In this document: positions 52,267-61,511 of the stretch, in pieces
How the letters are laid out: the number at the start of each line of letters is the position of its first letter
Numbering within the stretch: position 1 is the first letter of the stretch
From: Niastella populi
GTDB taxonomy: Bacteria > Bacteroidota > Bacteroidia > Chitinophagales > Chitinophagaceae
Assembly (NCBI RefSeq): GCF_002078015.1
Contig: NZ_LWBP01000001.1
Location: 496,001 to 560,000, forward strand
Reading direction: 5' to 3'
DNA: 64,000 nt
The notes under the pieces: generated by a model
What the model saw: only the letters and a program-made list of their open reading frames with translations
Databases searched by the model: none
What the model was told of the DNA's origin: nothing
Position numbers and translations under genes: made by a program

Positions 52267-53343
52267 ATGTTACGATCAGTCATTACAGGTACAGGTTCTT
52301 ATATTCCTCCGGTAATAAAGAAAAACAGCGATTTTGCCAGGGAAAATTTTCATAGTGAACCCGAAAAAGCTATCAATCTCCCATCACTGGAAATTATTGA
52401 AAAATTCAGGCAGATTACAGGGATAGAAGAACGCAGGTATGCCCCCGAAAATATAAATGCATCAGATATGGCGGCATTTGCTGCCAGTATGGCCATTAAA
52501 GATAGTGGTATCGATCCCGAATCGATCGATCAGATAATTGTGGCCCATAATTATGGAAATGTCGTAAACCAAACCGTGCAGTCGGATGCCGTGCCTTCAC
52601 TTGCGGCCAGGGTCAAACACAAGCTGGGCATCCGTAATCCCTATTGTACGGCATATGATATCCTGTTTGGTTGCCCCGGTTGGGTACAGGGATTGATACT
52701 GGCCGAAACCGCAATGAAAGCAGGAAGTGCAAAAACATGTCTTATTATCGGTACAGAAACATTATCGCGGGTGATAGACCGCTACGACCGCGATAGCATG
52801 ATCTTTTCAGATGGAGCCGGCGCCTGCATCGTTGAATATAAAGAAGTGGGGGATGAGCCTGCAGGGATCTTGGGGGCTGCCTCCCGATCCGATTGTACCG
52901 ACGAGGTTGATTTTATAAATTTTGGCCCGTCGTATTATTCTGAAGCGGAAGATAATACCCGCTATATAAAAATGAAAGGCCGTAAAGTTTATGAATATGC
53001 CTTGAAGCACGTTCCGCAGGAAATGAAGCACTGCCTCGAAAAAAGCGGTGTTTCTATCGACCGGTTAAAAAAGGTTTTCATTCACCAGGCGAACGAAAAA
53101 ATGGATGAAGCCATAATAAAAGCCTTTTATAGCTTGTATGGTATTCAAAAGGCGCCCGAGCATATTATGCCAATGACCATTCACTGGCTGGGTAACAGTT
53201 CGGTTGCCACCATTCCTACCTTGTATGACCTCGTGCGCAAAAACGAGTTAACTGATCACGCCCTTGTACCCGGTGATGTGGTGTTATTTGCTTCGGTGGG
53301 CGCAGGAATGAATATAAATGCGGTTTGTTATCAGCTTGTATAA
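52267..53343 (+). CDS. 3-oxoacyl-ACP synthase III-like enzyme
   Basis: A 358-residue thiolase-fold protein with the whole KAS III triad: Cys136 in ILFGCPGWVQG, His273 in FIHQANEKMD and Asn310 in WLGNSSVATIP. MLRSVITGTGSYIPP is the usual first strand, and MIFSDGAGACIVE is the family's central block. KAS III starts fatty-acid chains from acyl-CoA and malonyl-ACP. A lone copy away from plsX, acpP or fabD suggests a specialised paralogue, for example one that uses branched or long acyl groups for a secondary lipid. A terminator follows the gene. Confidence 0.92.
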   Translation: MLRSVITGTGSYIPPVIKKNSDFARENFHSEPEKAINLPSLEIIEKFRQITGIEERRYAPENINASDMAAFAASMAIKDSGIDPESIDQIIVAHNYGNVVNQTVQSDAVPSLAARVKHKLGIRNPYCTAYDILFGCPGWVQGLILAETAMKAGSAKTCLIIGTETLSRVIDRYDRDSMIFSDGAGACIVEYKEVGDEPAGILGAASRSDCTDEVDFINFGPSYYSEAEDNTRYIKMKGRKVYEYALKHVPQEMKHCLEKSGVSIDRLKKVFIHQANEKMDEAIIKAFYSLYGIQKAPEHIMPMTIHWLGNSSVATIPTLYDLVRKNELTDHALVPGDVVLFASVGAGMNINAVCYQLV

Positions 53344-53374
53344 ACAGAACAATCATATTGTCGCAAATACATTG

Positions 53375-53398
53375 ACTCCCGGTTGGGAGTTTTTTTTT
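53375..53398 (+). terminator. Rho-independent terminator after the KAS III-like gene
   Basis: ACTCCC (53375-53380) pairs with GGGAGT (53385-53390) around GGTT and is followed by eight T. It lies 31 bases after the stop codon. Confidence 0.88.
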
Positions 53399-53531
53399 GC
53401 CCTGACTATGAACGGCGGGCGTGGGCACTTTTACCGGCACCCGGTAAATTGCAATGACGTTCAGGTAAATAGCCGGAGTAAAGGCGGGCCCGCACTCATG
53501 GGTTCCAATATTATCAAATTGTTAAGCGAAT

Positions 53532-53560
53532 GTTATCAATTCAATGGCCCCTTACTTTTG
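53532..53560 (+). promoter_or_regulatory. Candidate promoter of the porin gene
   Basis: TACTTTTG at 53553-53560 fits TAnnTTTG and lies 35 bases before the start codon. The -33 element near 53532 (TGTTAT) is poor. The same octamer precedes the propeller gene at 63.2 kb. Confidence 0.4.
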
Positions 53561-53595
53561 CGCCCAGTTAACAATTTGTTCATCAAAAATTAACA

Positions 53596-54795
53596 ATGAA
53601 TAAAATCATTGTGGTATTATTGGCAATACCCTCGCTGGTTTGGGGCCAAACGAGCGACTCAGCTGCGGATGCGAACAAGGATAACCCCTGGTATAAAAGG
53701 TTCACTATCAGGGGATATGTGCAGGTCAGGTACAACAGGCTGCTGGAAACCAATCCAAACCTGAAAAATGACCAGGGCGATAAGTCAATCGGCAAAAACG
53801 GCGGGATGTCGATCCGCCGCGCACGAATAATCCTGAGCGGGCAGCTCAATAATCACGTATATTTCTATTTCCAACCCGATTTCGCGGCGTCTCCTTCTTC
53901 AGATGACCTGCACTTCGGCCAGATAAGGGACGCCTATATTGACGTGTCATTCGATAAAAAACGGGAATACCGGGTGCGGCTCGGACAAAGCAAGGTACCG
54001 TATGGCTTCGAGGCTATGCAGTCCAGCTCGAACCGCATGCCGCTCGACAGAAGCGATGGCATCAACAGCGCTTTTGTAAACGAACGCGATCTGGGCGCTT
54101 ACTTTTATTATGCACCTGCAAAGATCAGGGCCCGGTTTGCCTGGCTCTTAAGCGAAGGGTTAAAAGGCTCGGGCGACTATGGCGTGGCGGCATTCGGGGT
54201 GCTCAACGGCCAGGGCGCCAACCGCCCCGAAAAGAATGAAGGAATGCATGTGGTAGCAAGGCTGTCTTATCCTTTCGCAATCAAAAAACAGATCATAGAA
54301 GCCGGTATACAGGCCTATAGCGGCATGTTCACGCTTACCGACAGGCATTTATCGGGTAAGGTAAAGATCGAGGATGACCATACGTATGAAGATAAGCGCG
54401 TAGCGGCCAGTTTTATTCTTTACCCGCAGCCATTCGGTTTTCAGGCCGAATACAATATAGGCCGCGGCCCGCAGTATGATCCGGCACTGGACTCCATTGT
54501 GCATAAAAGCTTACAGGGTGGTTATGTGATGGCTTCCTTCCGAAAGAAGATCAACCGGCAGGTTTTCATCCCTTTCAGCCGTTTTCATTATTACGATGGC
54601 GGTAAAAAGTTCGAACAGGATGCAAGAGCCTATTTAGTGCGCGAGTTGGAAATTGGGTTGGAATGGCAACCCTCAAAATATTTTGAGCTGGTAGCCATGT
54701 ACACCATCTCGCACCGCCGCACAGCCGATTTTATGAATGAGAACAATGATCAGAAAGGCAACCTGTTGCGGCTGCAGGCGCAGTTGAATTTCTGA
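53596..54795 (+). CDS. Porin of the phosphate-selective O/P (OprP) family
   Basis: A 399-residue outer membrane protein with a signal peptide (KIIVVLLAIPSLVWGQ). Typical blocks are FTIRGYVQVRYNRLLETN, GGMSIRRARIILSGQLNNHV, YIDVSFDKKREYRVRLGQSK, VPYGFEAMQSSSNRMPLDRS and AYFYYAPAKIRARFAW; it ends LLRLQAQLNF with a C-terminal Phe. The family forms trimeric channels, some selective for phosphate or pyrophosphate. No Pst or Pho genes lie beside it, so selectivity is not shown. It is a single gene after a terminator. Confidence 0.92.
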   Translation: MNKIIVVLLAIPSLVWGQTSDSAADANKDNPWYKRFTIRGYVQVRYNRLLETNPNLKNDQGDKSIGKNGGMSIRRARIILSGQLNNHVYFYFQPDFAASPSSDDLHFGQIRDAYIDVSFDKKREYRVRLGQSKVPYGFEAMQSSSNRMPLDRSDGINSAFVNERDLGAYFYYAPAKIRARFAWLLSEGLKGSGDYGVAAFGVLNGQGANRPEKNEGMHVVARLSYPFAIKKQIIEAGIQAYSGMFTLTDRHLSGKVKIEDDHTYEDKRVAASFILYPQPFGFQAEYNIGRGPQYDPALDSIVHKSLQGGYVMASFRKKINRQVFIPFSRFHYYDGGKKFEQDARAYLVRELEIGLEWQPSKYFELVAMYTISHRRTADFMNENNDQKGNLLRLQAQLNF

Positions 54796-54888
54796 TGATA
54801 GAATTGTGAATATCTATTTTTAGCTGAATATTTTTAGCAGGTTCGTTTATAAGTGTTTGTTAGTACATTTAGTGCAAACAAACCTTAT

Positions 54889-57855
54889 ATGAGAAAGCTG
54901 ACCTTGTCCTTCTTACTGGCGGTGCTATGCCTTACCGCCAGCTCCCAAACAGATATTTTCACTTTAATGGAGCGCACTGATCTTCGGCTCAGTGAAATTG
55001 AACGCATCGCCAACCGTTACTTCGACAGTGTTGGCACCGGCAGGGGAACCGGTTATAAACAGTATCAACGCTGGTTATATGAAAGAAAATTTCACATTGA
55101 TGAAAACGGTTTCTTTATCAATGCTGAAACAGAAGCGGCGCGCTATAAAGCGGCGAAGCAATTGATGAAAGCCCGCCAATCCGACCCTTCTGCAAGAGGC
55201 ACCTTTGGCACCTGGACTGAACTGGGGCCGCAAAACTGGACCTACACAAGCGGCTGGAATCCCGGCGTAGGCCGAATTACCTCGGTAGCCATTCACCCTG
55301 CAAACCACGCCGTAATTTATGTAAGCTCACCCGGCGGCGGTATTTGGAAAAGCACCAACAGCGGAGCTTCATGGACCCCGCTCGTTGATTTTACCTCCCC
55401 GGACTGGATGAACATTTTCAACCTTTGTATCGACCCTTTGAACCAAAGTGTTGTTTATGCTGCAGTACAGGGCGGGGGCGTTATCAAATCGACCAATGCG
55501 GGCGTTACCTGGGCGGCAACAGGTTCGGGCCCTTCCACTACCAGGAAAGTAGTGGTGCATCCTGCCAATAGTTCTATCGTATTTGCCACCGCCAATAACG
55601 GTATCTTCCGTTCAACAAATGGTGGTTCTACCTGGACGCAGGTGCATACAGAATCAAAAGAGGATCTCGAATTTCACCCAACCGATCCCAATATTATGTA
55701 TACTTCCGGTTCCGGCGGTACCAGCTGTTTTTGGCGGTCTGTCGACAATGGCGTTACCTGGACGGCCGTTACCGTGGCTAACGGTATCACCAACGTGGGA
55801 AGATCGTTGATCGGCGTATCGCCTGCCGATCCCGCTGTTGTATACGTTGTGCAGGCCAATGGCAGCTCATTTGGTAAAATGTACAGATCTGCCAATGCCG
55901 GCCAGACATTTGTTACCACGGTTACGGGCAACGCTGCCAGCGGCACCAACTATTTCGGTTATGAAACAACAGGTACCGGTACCGGTGGTCAGGCCACCTA
56001 TGATATGGCTATTTGTGTAAATCCTGTCAATATCAATGAAGTGATGATCGCAGGTATAATTTGCTGGAAGTCTACCAATGGCGGTACTTCCTTCGTTGCG
56101 CAAACTGCCTGGAGTTATCCGAACTCGGTAGGTTATAACCATGCCGATGTACACGCGCTCGAATGGATCGGCGCCACCATTTACTCTGGCAGCGATGGCG
56201 GTATCTACAAAAGCAATAATAATGGCGGCGACTGGATCGATCTTTCTGCCGGGCTGGGCATCAGGCAGTTCTACCGCATAGCCTGTTCCAAAACTGATCC
56301 CGATGTGATCACCGGCGGTGCGCAGGACAACGGTTCTTCTTTCAGAAGAACGGACAGCAGCTGGAAAGACTGGCTGGGCGCCGATGGCATGGATTGCATC
56401 ATCAGTCCCACCAATGCGAATATTGCTATCGGTACCTCTCAAAACGGGGCCATCTATAAAACAACCAATGCCGGCCAGTCGCGCAGCAATCTTACGCAGC
56501 CTTCAAGCGGCAACTGGATAACGCCGCTGGTAATGCACCCCACCAATCAGAATACAGTGTATGGCGGGTGGACGGGCATTTACAGGTCGGTGAACGGCGG
56601 TACCAACTGGACCAGGATTTCAGGCACCATAATAAACAGCAAAATGAATTGCCTGGCGGTAGCGCCCGGTGACACCAATTATATTTACGGGTCTGTAGGC
56701 GCTAAATTATTCCGCACCAACAATGGCGGTGCTACCTGGGATTCGGTAACGGTGCCTGCATCGATCAACGCCATTTATGTAAGCCAGGTAAACCCTTCGA
56801 AGATCTACCTGGCCCTTAACAGCACTTCCAACCGGGTTTTTGTATCCACCAACAGGGGTACAACGCTCACCAACATTTCTAACGGATTGCCGGCCCTGGT
56901 TGCCCGGTCGATCGTTGTCGACAACAATCCTTCCGAAAGTATTTATGTAGGTATGAACGTGGGCGTATATTATCGTGATAATGTCGATACCAACTGGGTT
57001 GAGCATGCAAGCGGGCTGCCACTGGTTGCCGTGAACGAAGTGGAGATCCAGAAATCTTCAGGCAAACTGCGCGTAGCTACCTACGGAAGAGGTGTGTGGG
57101 AAACCAGTTTGTGGTCACCCATACTGGTGGGCACTACCGATATAACCGATGACGGCGGCTTAATTCTGGCGCAGCATATGACCGGTTCTCCGGCCAATGA
57201 GGATTATACCAAAGTGATCGATAACAACAATACTACCAAATACCTGACCTTCAATTGTTCAACCTGGGTGCGTTACAGCGCGGCCAATACCTGGGTACCG
57301 AAAGGCTACAGCATCGTATCGGGTAATGATGCACCTGACAGGGATCCCAGAAACTGGACGTTACAGGCTTCTCTGGATAGTGTGAACTGGGTAACGTTGC
57401 ATACCGTTTCAAACGAATTCTTCAGCGGCAGGGCGCAGGAAAAAGTATATGTATTCAATAATGCGGCAGCCTATAAATACTACCAGGTCAACTTTAACTG
57501 TAAGGCCGGCTCGCTGTTCCAGGTAGCAGAGTTGCGCATCTATGGCATTCAACAACCGGCTATACTTACAAAAACGGCTACGCAAACAGACAGGTATGTT
57601 ACTTCACCCGATGAATTACCGGCAAGGGGTATCAAAGCTTTCCCCAATCCTGTTTCGGGCAAATTAACGATAACCGGATTGCAGCATGCACATACGATAA
57701 TCATGTATGATATGAATGGGAAACAGGTACTTACCCAGCAGGTAAACGGCAACACAAAAGTGTTGGATCTGCAAAAGTTCACCCGGGGCATTTACCAGGT
57801 GATCATCATCGATAAGGATCAGGGACATACTAACCTAAGGATCATTAAAGAATAA
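54889..57855 (+). CDS. Type IX-secreted Asp-box beta-propeller protein with discoidin-like domain
   Basis: 988 residues from ATG 54889-54891; a GTG-started form from 54853 would put 12 residues before the signal peptide (RKLTLSFLLAVLCLTASS), so the ATG is preferred. Eleven sortilin/sialidase-type Asp-box motifs occur (KSTNSGASW, KSTNAGVTW, RSTNGGSTW, RSVDNGVTW, KSTNGGTSF, RSVNGGTNW, RTNNGGATW and weaker forms), enough for one or two large propellers. Residues about 755-890 look like an F5/8 type C (discoidin) fold. The final 80 residues (KAFPNPVSGKLTITGLQHAH) are a type A T9SS tail. No sialidase Arg triad was identified, so a binding or surface role is more likely than catalysis. Confidence 0.88.
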   Translation: MRKLTLSFLLAVLCLTASSQTDIFTLMERTDLRLSEIERIANRYFDSVGTGRGTGYKQYQRWLYERKFHIDENGFFINAETEAARYKAAKQLMKARQSDPSARGTFGTWTELGPQNWTYTSGWNPGVGRITSVAIHPANHAVIYVSSPGGGIWKSTNSGASWTPLVDFTSPDWMNIFNLCIDPLNQSVVYAAVQGGGVIKSTNAGVTWAATGSGPSTTRKVVVHPANSSIVFATANNGIFRSTNGGSTWTQVHTESKEDLEFHPTDPNIMYTSGSGGTSCFWRSVDNGVTWTAVTVANGITNVGRSLIGVSPADPAVVYVVQANGSSFGKMYRSANAGQTFVTTVTGNAASGTNYFGYETTGTGTGGQATYDMAICVNPVNINEVMIAGIICWKSTNGGTSFVAQTAWSYPNSVGYNHADVHALEWIGATIYSGSDGGIYKSNNNGGDWIDLSAGLGIRQFYRIACSKTDPDVITGGAQDNGSSFRRTDSSWKDWLGADGMDCIISPTNANIAIGTSQNGAIYKTTNAGQSRSNLTQPSSGNWITPLVMHPTNQNTVYGGWTGIYRSVNGGTNWTRISGTIINSKMNCLAVAPGDTNYIYGSVGAKLFRTNNGGATWDSVTVPASINAIYVSQVNPSKIYLALNSTSNRVFVSTNRGTTLTNISNGLPALVARSIVVDNNPSESIYVGMNVGVYYRDNVDTNWVEHASGLPLVAVNEVEIQKSSGKLRVATYGRGVWETSLWSPILVGTTDITDDGGLILAQHMTGSPANEDYTKVIDNNNTTKYLTFNCSTWVRYSAANTWVPKGYSIVSGNDAPDRDPRNWTLQASLDSVNWVTLHTVSNEFFSGRAQEKVYVFNNAAAYKYYQVNFNCKAGSLFQVAELRIYGIQQPAILTKTATQTDRYVTSPDELPARGIKAFPNPVSGKLTITGLQHAHTIIMYDMNGKQVLTQQVNGNTKVLDLQKFTRGIYQVIIIDKDQGHTNLRIIKE

Positions 57856-57888
57856 TTTGTTTATGGTTTGCAGATTATAGTTTGTAGT

Positions 57889-58043
57889 TATAGTTTATAG
57901 TTTATGGTTTGTGGTTTGTGGTTTGTGGTTCATTAATTCGTGAAGCTCTCATTAATTGCAGCCTCAATTCATGCTGCATATCAGATGATCTTAATTAATC
58001 ACAAATCTCAAAGTGCGGCAGCAACCATAAACTATAAACTATA
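57889..58043. repeat. 21-bp perfect inverted repeat built of TTTATAG/TTTATGG units
   Basis: Arm 57889-57909 is the exact reverse complement of 58023-58043, with 113 bases between them. The left arm sits in a longer run of 7-base TTTATAG and GGTTTGT variants (57860-57931). It lies between two plus-strand genes and has no T-tract. The unit look suggests an expanded simple repeat or a small mobile-type intergenic element. Confidence 0.7.
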
Positions 58044-58066
58044 AACATTTTCAACTCTGGGTTACA

Positions 58067-60256
58067 ATGAAATATATTATACTTATCCTATTGGGATTGT
58101 TCTACATTCCCGTGTTTGCCCAATTGCCTGATTCAGCCGGCGTGCTGGAAGAAGTGATCGTAACCGCCAATAAATTTCCCGAAATAAGAAAAAATATTGC
58201 CCAGCCAACGTTCGTCCTTACCCAAAAGGATATAGATAAGTCACTCTCTAATAATACAGCCGGTTTGCTCGAGCACAGCGGGAAGGTATTTGTACAGCGA
58301 AGCCAGTTGGGTGGGGGCAGCCCGGTTATAAAGGGATTTGAGGCCAGCCGCATTTTACTGGTGGTTGACGGCGTTCGGTTGAACAATGCAATTTACCGAA
58401 CCGGTCATTTACAAAATGTAATAACTATCGATGACGATATCCTGGAAAGGGTAGAGGTATTGTCGGGCCCCGCATCAACCATGTATGGCTCCGATGCATT
58501 GGGAGGCGTCATTCATTTACAAACAAAAAAACCGCTGTTGGGAAAAACAGGAGGCAATGTATCGGCGCGTTATAGCAGCGCATTCAGCGAATTTACCGGC
58601 CATGCCGATGTGAACATGGGAACGCGCAAATTTGCATCGCTCACTTCATTCAGCTTTAGCGGTTATGGCAATTTACGACAGGGCGCGCAGCGAAGTTCGA
58701 AGTATGCCGAGTTTGGAAAACGGAAGGAATACATTACACAGATCGGCGGCGTCGATTCCATTGTGCAGAACGGCAATGTGAATAAGCAAACGTTGAGCGG
58801 TTATCATCAGTACGATATTTTACAAAAATTCCTGTGGCAGCCAAACCCGGCGCAATCACACGAGTTGAACCTGCAATATTCCAACAGCAATGATATTCCC
58901 CGGTACGACCGGCTTACCGATACCCGTAATGGCGCCTTACGATGGGCGGAATGGTACTATGGCCCGCAGGAACGGCTGATGGCGGCTTATAATTATCAGT
59001 CGAAAAACATAAAAGGGTTCTTCGATCAGTTGAAAACCGGCGCCAGTTATCAGCATATAGAGGAAAGCCGCATGCAGCGCGCTTACCGCAAACCCTTACG
59101 CGAGCACCGGGTAGAACGGATAAACGTATGGGCGCTGAACGTCGATCTTAAGAAAAGTACGGCACAGCACGATTGGCATGTTGGGGCCGATGCCCAGTTC
59201 AACGACCTTCGCTCCGAAGCATTCAATTATGATATCCATACCGGCGTTACTTCGCCGGGGCTGGTAAGCAGGTATCCCGATGGGAAGAACAACATGACCT
59301 ACAGCGGCGTTTATGCGCAACACGCCTTCAGGATCATACCCGGCAAACTGATCCTGAACGATGGCATCCGGTTGAATTATGTAGAGCTGAATGCGCATTT
59401 CAAAGACACGGCCCTGCTGCATTTGCCTTTCACAACGGCCACACAGCGCCACACGGCGTATAGCGTCAATGCGGGCCTCATCTTTTTGCCCCATGCAACC
59501 AGCAGCAGGATCGCGTTGAACGTTTCCACCGGTTTCAGGGCGCCCAATATCGACGACCTTGCCAAAGTATTTGAATCGGCGGGCGGCGTGCAGCTGGTAG
59601 TGCCTAACCCCGGTCTTAAACCCGAGCATACCTGGCAATTCGATCTCGATATGAGCAAACGCTTCGGTAAGTGGTTAGAAATAGAAGCAAACGCATTCTA
59701 TACCCTGTTCAGGGATGCGGTGGTGCTCGACAGGTTCAGCCTGAATGGTGCAGCCAGTGTGTTGTACGACGGGCAAATGACGCCCGTGGCCGCCAATCAG
59801 AATAAAGCACGCGCCTCGCTGTACGGCCTGCAGGGCGGTTTCACGCTCAGGCCGGTGACATACCTGAGTTTTTATTCTTATATCACCTATACATATGGCC
59901 GCTATAAGCAGGACGATAAGTCGGAAGTGCCAATGGACCATATTCCGCCTGTATTCGGAAAAACGGGGATCACAGGCCGGTATAAATTTGTGGAAGCCGA
60001 AGTGTACCTGTTGTACAATGGCACCAAAAAGCTGAAAGATTATAATCCGTATGGAGAAGATAACCTGCAGTATGCTACCCCGGATGGCATGCCGGGCTGG
60101 CAGATCTTAAATTTTTCTTCCGGTTTTAACATAAACAGGAAATATACTTTTCAGCTGGCTGTAGAAAATATCCTCGACAAAAATTACCGGGTATTCGCCT
60201 CCGGTATCAGCGGCGCCGGAAGAAACCTGGTGTTGAAACTGAGAGCGGGCTTTTGA
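58067..60256 (+). CDS. TonB-dependent receptor, heme/colicin-receptor type
   Basis: A 729-residue receptor, shorter than SusC and lacking the N-terminal sandwich. A signal peptide (YIILILLGLFYIPVFAQ) is followed by a TonB box region (LEEVIVTANK) and the plug: SQLGGGSPVIKGFEASRILL, VVDGVRLNNAIYRTGHLQNV and VEVLSGPASTMYGSDALGGV. These plug blocks resemble HmuR/HemR-type hemin receptors. The barrel ends GAGRNLVLKLRAGF. The ligand could be heme or another metal complex. Two Gfo/Idh/MocA oxidoreductase genes follow on the same strand, 49 bases away, which is unusual company for a heme receptor. Confidence 0.9.
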   Translation: MKYIILILLGLFYIPVFAQLPDSAGVLEEVIVTANKFPEIRKNIAQPTFVLTQKDIDKSLSNNTAGLLEHSGKVFVQRSQLGGGSPVIKGFEASRILLVVDGVRLNNAIYRTGHLQNVITIDDDILERVEVLSGPASTMYGSDALGGVIHLQTKKPLLGKTGGNVSARYSSAFSEFTGHADVNMGTRKFASLTSFSFSGYGNLRQGAQRSSKYAEFGKRKEYITQIGGVDSIVQNGNVNKQTLSGYHQYDILQKFLWQPNPAQSHELNLQYSNSNDIPRYDRLTDTRNGALRWAEWYYGPQERLMAAYNYQSKNIKGFFDQLKTGASYQHIEESRMQRAYRKPLREHRVERINVWALNVDLKKSTAQHDWHVGADAQFNDLRSEAFNYDIHTGVTSPGLVSRYPDGKNNMTYSGVYAQHAFRIIPGKLILNDGIRLNYVELNAHFKDTALLHLPFTTATQRHTAYSVNAGLIFLPHATSSRIALNVSTGFRAPNIDDLAKVFESAGGVQLVVPNPGLKPEHTWQFDLDMSKRFGKWLEIEANAFYTLFRDAVVLDRFSLNGAASVLYDGQMTPVAANQNKARASLYGLQGGFTLRPVTYLSFYSYITYTYGRYKQDDKSEVPMDHIPPVFGKTGITGRYKFVEAEVYLLYNGTKKLKDYNPYGEDNLQYATPDGMPGWQILNFSSGFNINRKYTFQLAVENILDKNYRVFASGISGAGRNLVLKLRAGF

Positions 60257-60305
60257 TCGATTCATTTAGTAAATTAGCTGATCATTCAAATAACGAGCTT
60301 GCTAT

Positions 60306-61484
60306 ATGAATAATAAAAAGAACCTCAGAAGGCAGTTTTTAAAAGATTCGGTCAGGGCTTCCGGCTTAATGATCATGGCGCCATTGATCGATAAGGTTAC
60401 CTGTAAAGCATCTGCACCAAAGCCAAAGGAAATAATCACTGCGCCCAACCGCATAAAGTTTGCGGTGATCGATATCGATCATCCGCATATTTATGGAATG
60501 ACCGATGCCATCAAAAGAGGCGGCGGGGAACTGGTGGCCATGTATGCCAAAAACACGGAGCTCATTCCTGCATTTAATAAAGCCTTTCCCGAGGCGAAAC
60601 CGGTAAAAAGCGAAAAGGAAATTTTAGAAGACCCTTCCATTCATCTGGTATTAAGTTCAGGCATACCCGATGAACGGGCGCCGTTGGGTATTCGCGTAAT
60701 GCAACATGGTAAAGATTATTTGACAGATAAACCGGGCATCATCACTTTGGAACAACTGGCCGCGGTAAAAAAAGTGCAAAAGGAAACAAAACGCATTTAC
60801 TCCATCATGTACAGCGAGCGTTTTGAAAATAAGGGCACGGAAAAAGCAAGCCAGCTGGTAAAGGCAGGCGCCATTGGCAAGGTGATACAAACAATCAATT
60901 TAGCGCCGCACCGCATCAATAATAATATTGGCAAAACTGGTTTGGCGGTACGGCCCCCCTGGTTCTGGGATAAAAAAAGATATGGCGGTATTCTTACCGA
61001 TATCGGTTCGCATCAGTTCGATCAGTATTTACATTTTACCGGCTCTACCGAAGCACAGGTGCTGATGTCGCAGGTAGGAAATGTGCATCACCCCGACAAA
61101 CCTTTGTTCGAAGATTTTGGCGATGTAATGTTAAGCGGTAATGGCGGCGCCGGTTATATCCGGGTCGACTGGTTTACGCCCGATGGCCTGAATACCTGGG
61201 GCGATGGAAGATTAACCATAATGGGCACCGACGGTTATATTGAAGTGAGAAAAAACACGGATATCGTTTCGGGAAATAAAGGCGGCAACCATTTATATCT
61301 TGTAGATAAAAAAGAAATGCTGCATCTCGATTGCAACAATGAAGTGTTGCCATTCGGGCCATTATTTGTCGACGATGTGCTGAACAGAACCGAAACCGCC
61401 ATGACCCAGGCGCATTGTTTCCTGGCAACAGAACTGGCGTTAAAAGCACAAAAGAGTGCAAAAGTAATGACAGTGAAAAAATAA
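60306..61484 (+). CDS. Gfo/Idh/MocA-family oxidoreductase with Tat-like signal
   Basis: 392 residues. The N-terminus NLRRQFLKDSVRASGLMIMA has a twin-Arg motif and hydrophobic region, pointing to folded export by Tat. The Rossmann part begins IKFAVIDIDHPHIYGMTDAI, with the glycine loop modified (no GxGxxG), followed by KDYLTDKPGIITLEQLAAVK, where the EKP-type block reads DKP. The C-terminal domain has GGILTDIGSHQFDQYLHFTG. These enzymes oxidise or epimerise sugars and inositols with NAD(P). The missing glycine motif makes cofactor use uncertain. It is in tandem with a second family member. Confidence 0.87.
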   Translation: MNNKKNLRRQFLKDSVRASGLMIMAPLIDKVTCKASAPKPKEIITAPNRIKFAVIDIDHPHIYGMTDAIKRGGGELVAMYAKNTELIPAFNKAFPEAKPVKSEKEILEDPSIHLVLSSGIPDERAPLGIRVMQHGKDYLTDKPGIITLEQLAAVKKVQKETKRIYSIMYSERFENKGTEKASQLVKAGAIGKVIQTINLAPHRINNNIGKTGLAVRPPWFWDKKRYGGILTDIGSHQFDQYLHFTGSTEAQVLMSQVGNVHHPDKPLFEDFGDVMLSGNGGAGYIRVDWFTPDGLNTWGDGRLTIMGTDGYIEVRKNTDIVSGNKGGNHLYLVDKKEMLHLDCNNEVLPFGPLFVDDVLNRTETAMTQAHCFLATELALKAQKSAKVMTVKK

Positions 61485-61511
61485 AACCGGTAAAACGATT
61501 GCTTCAAACCT

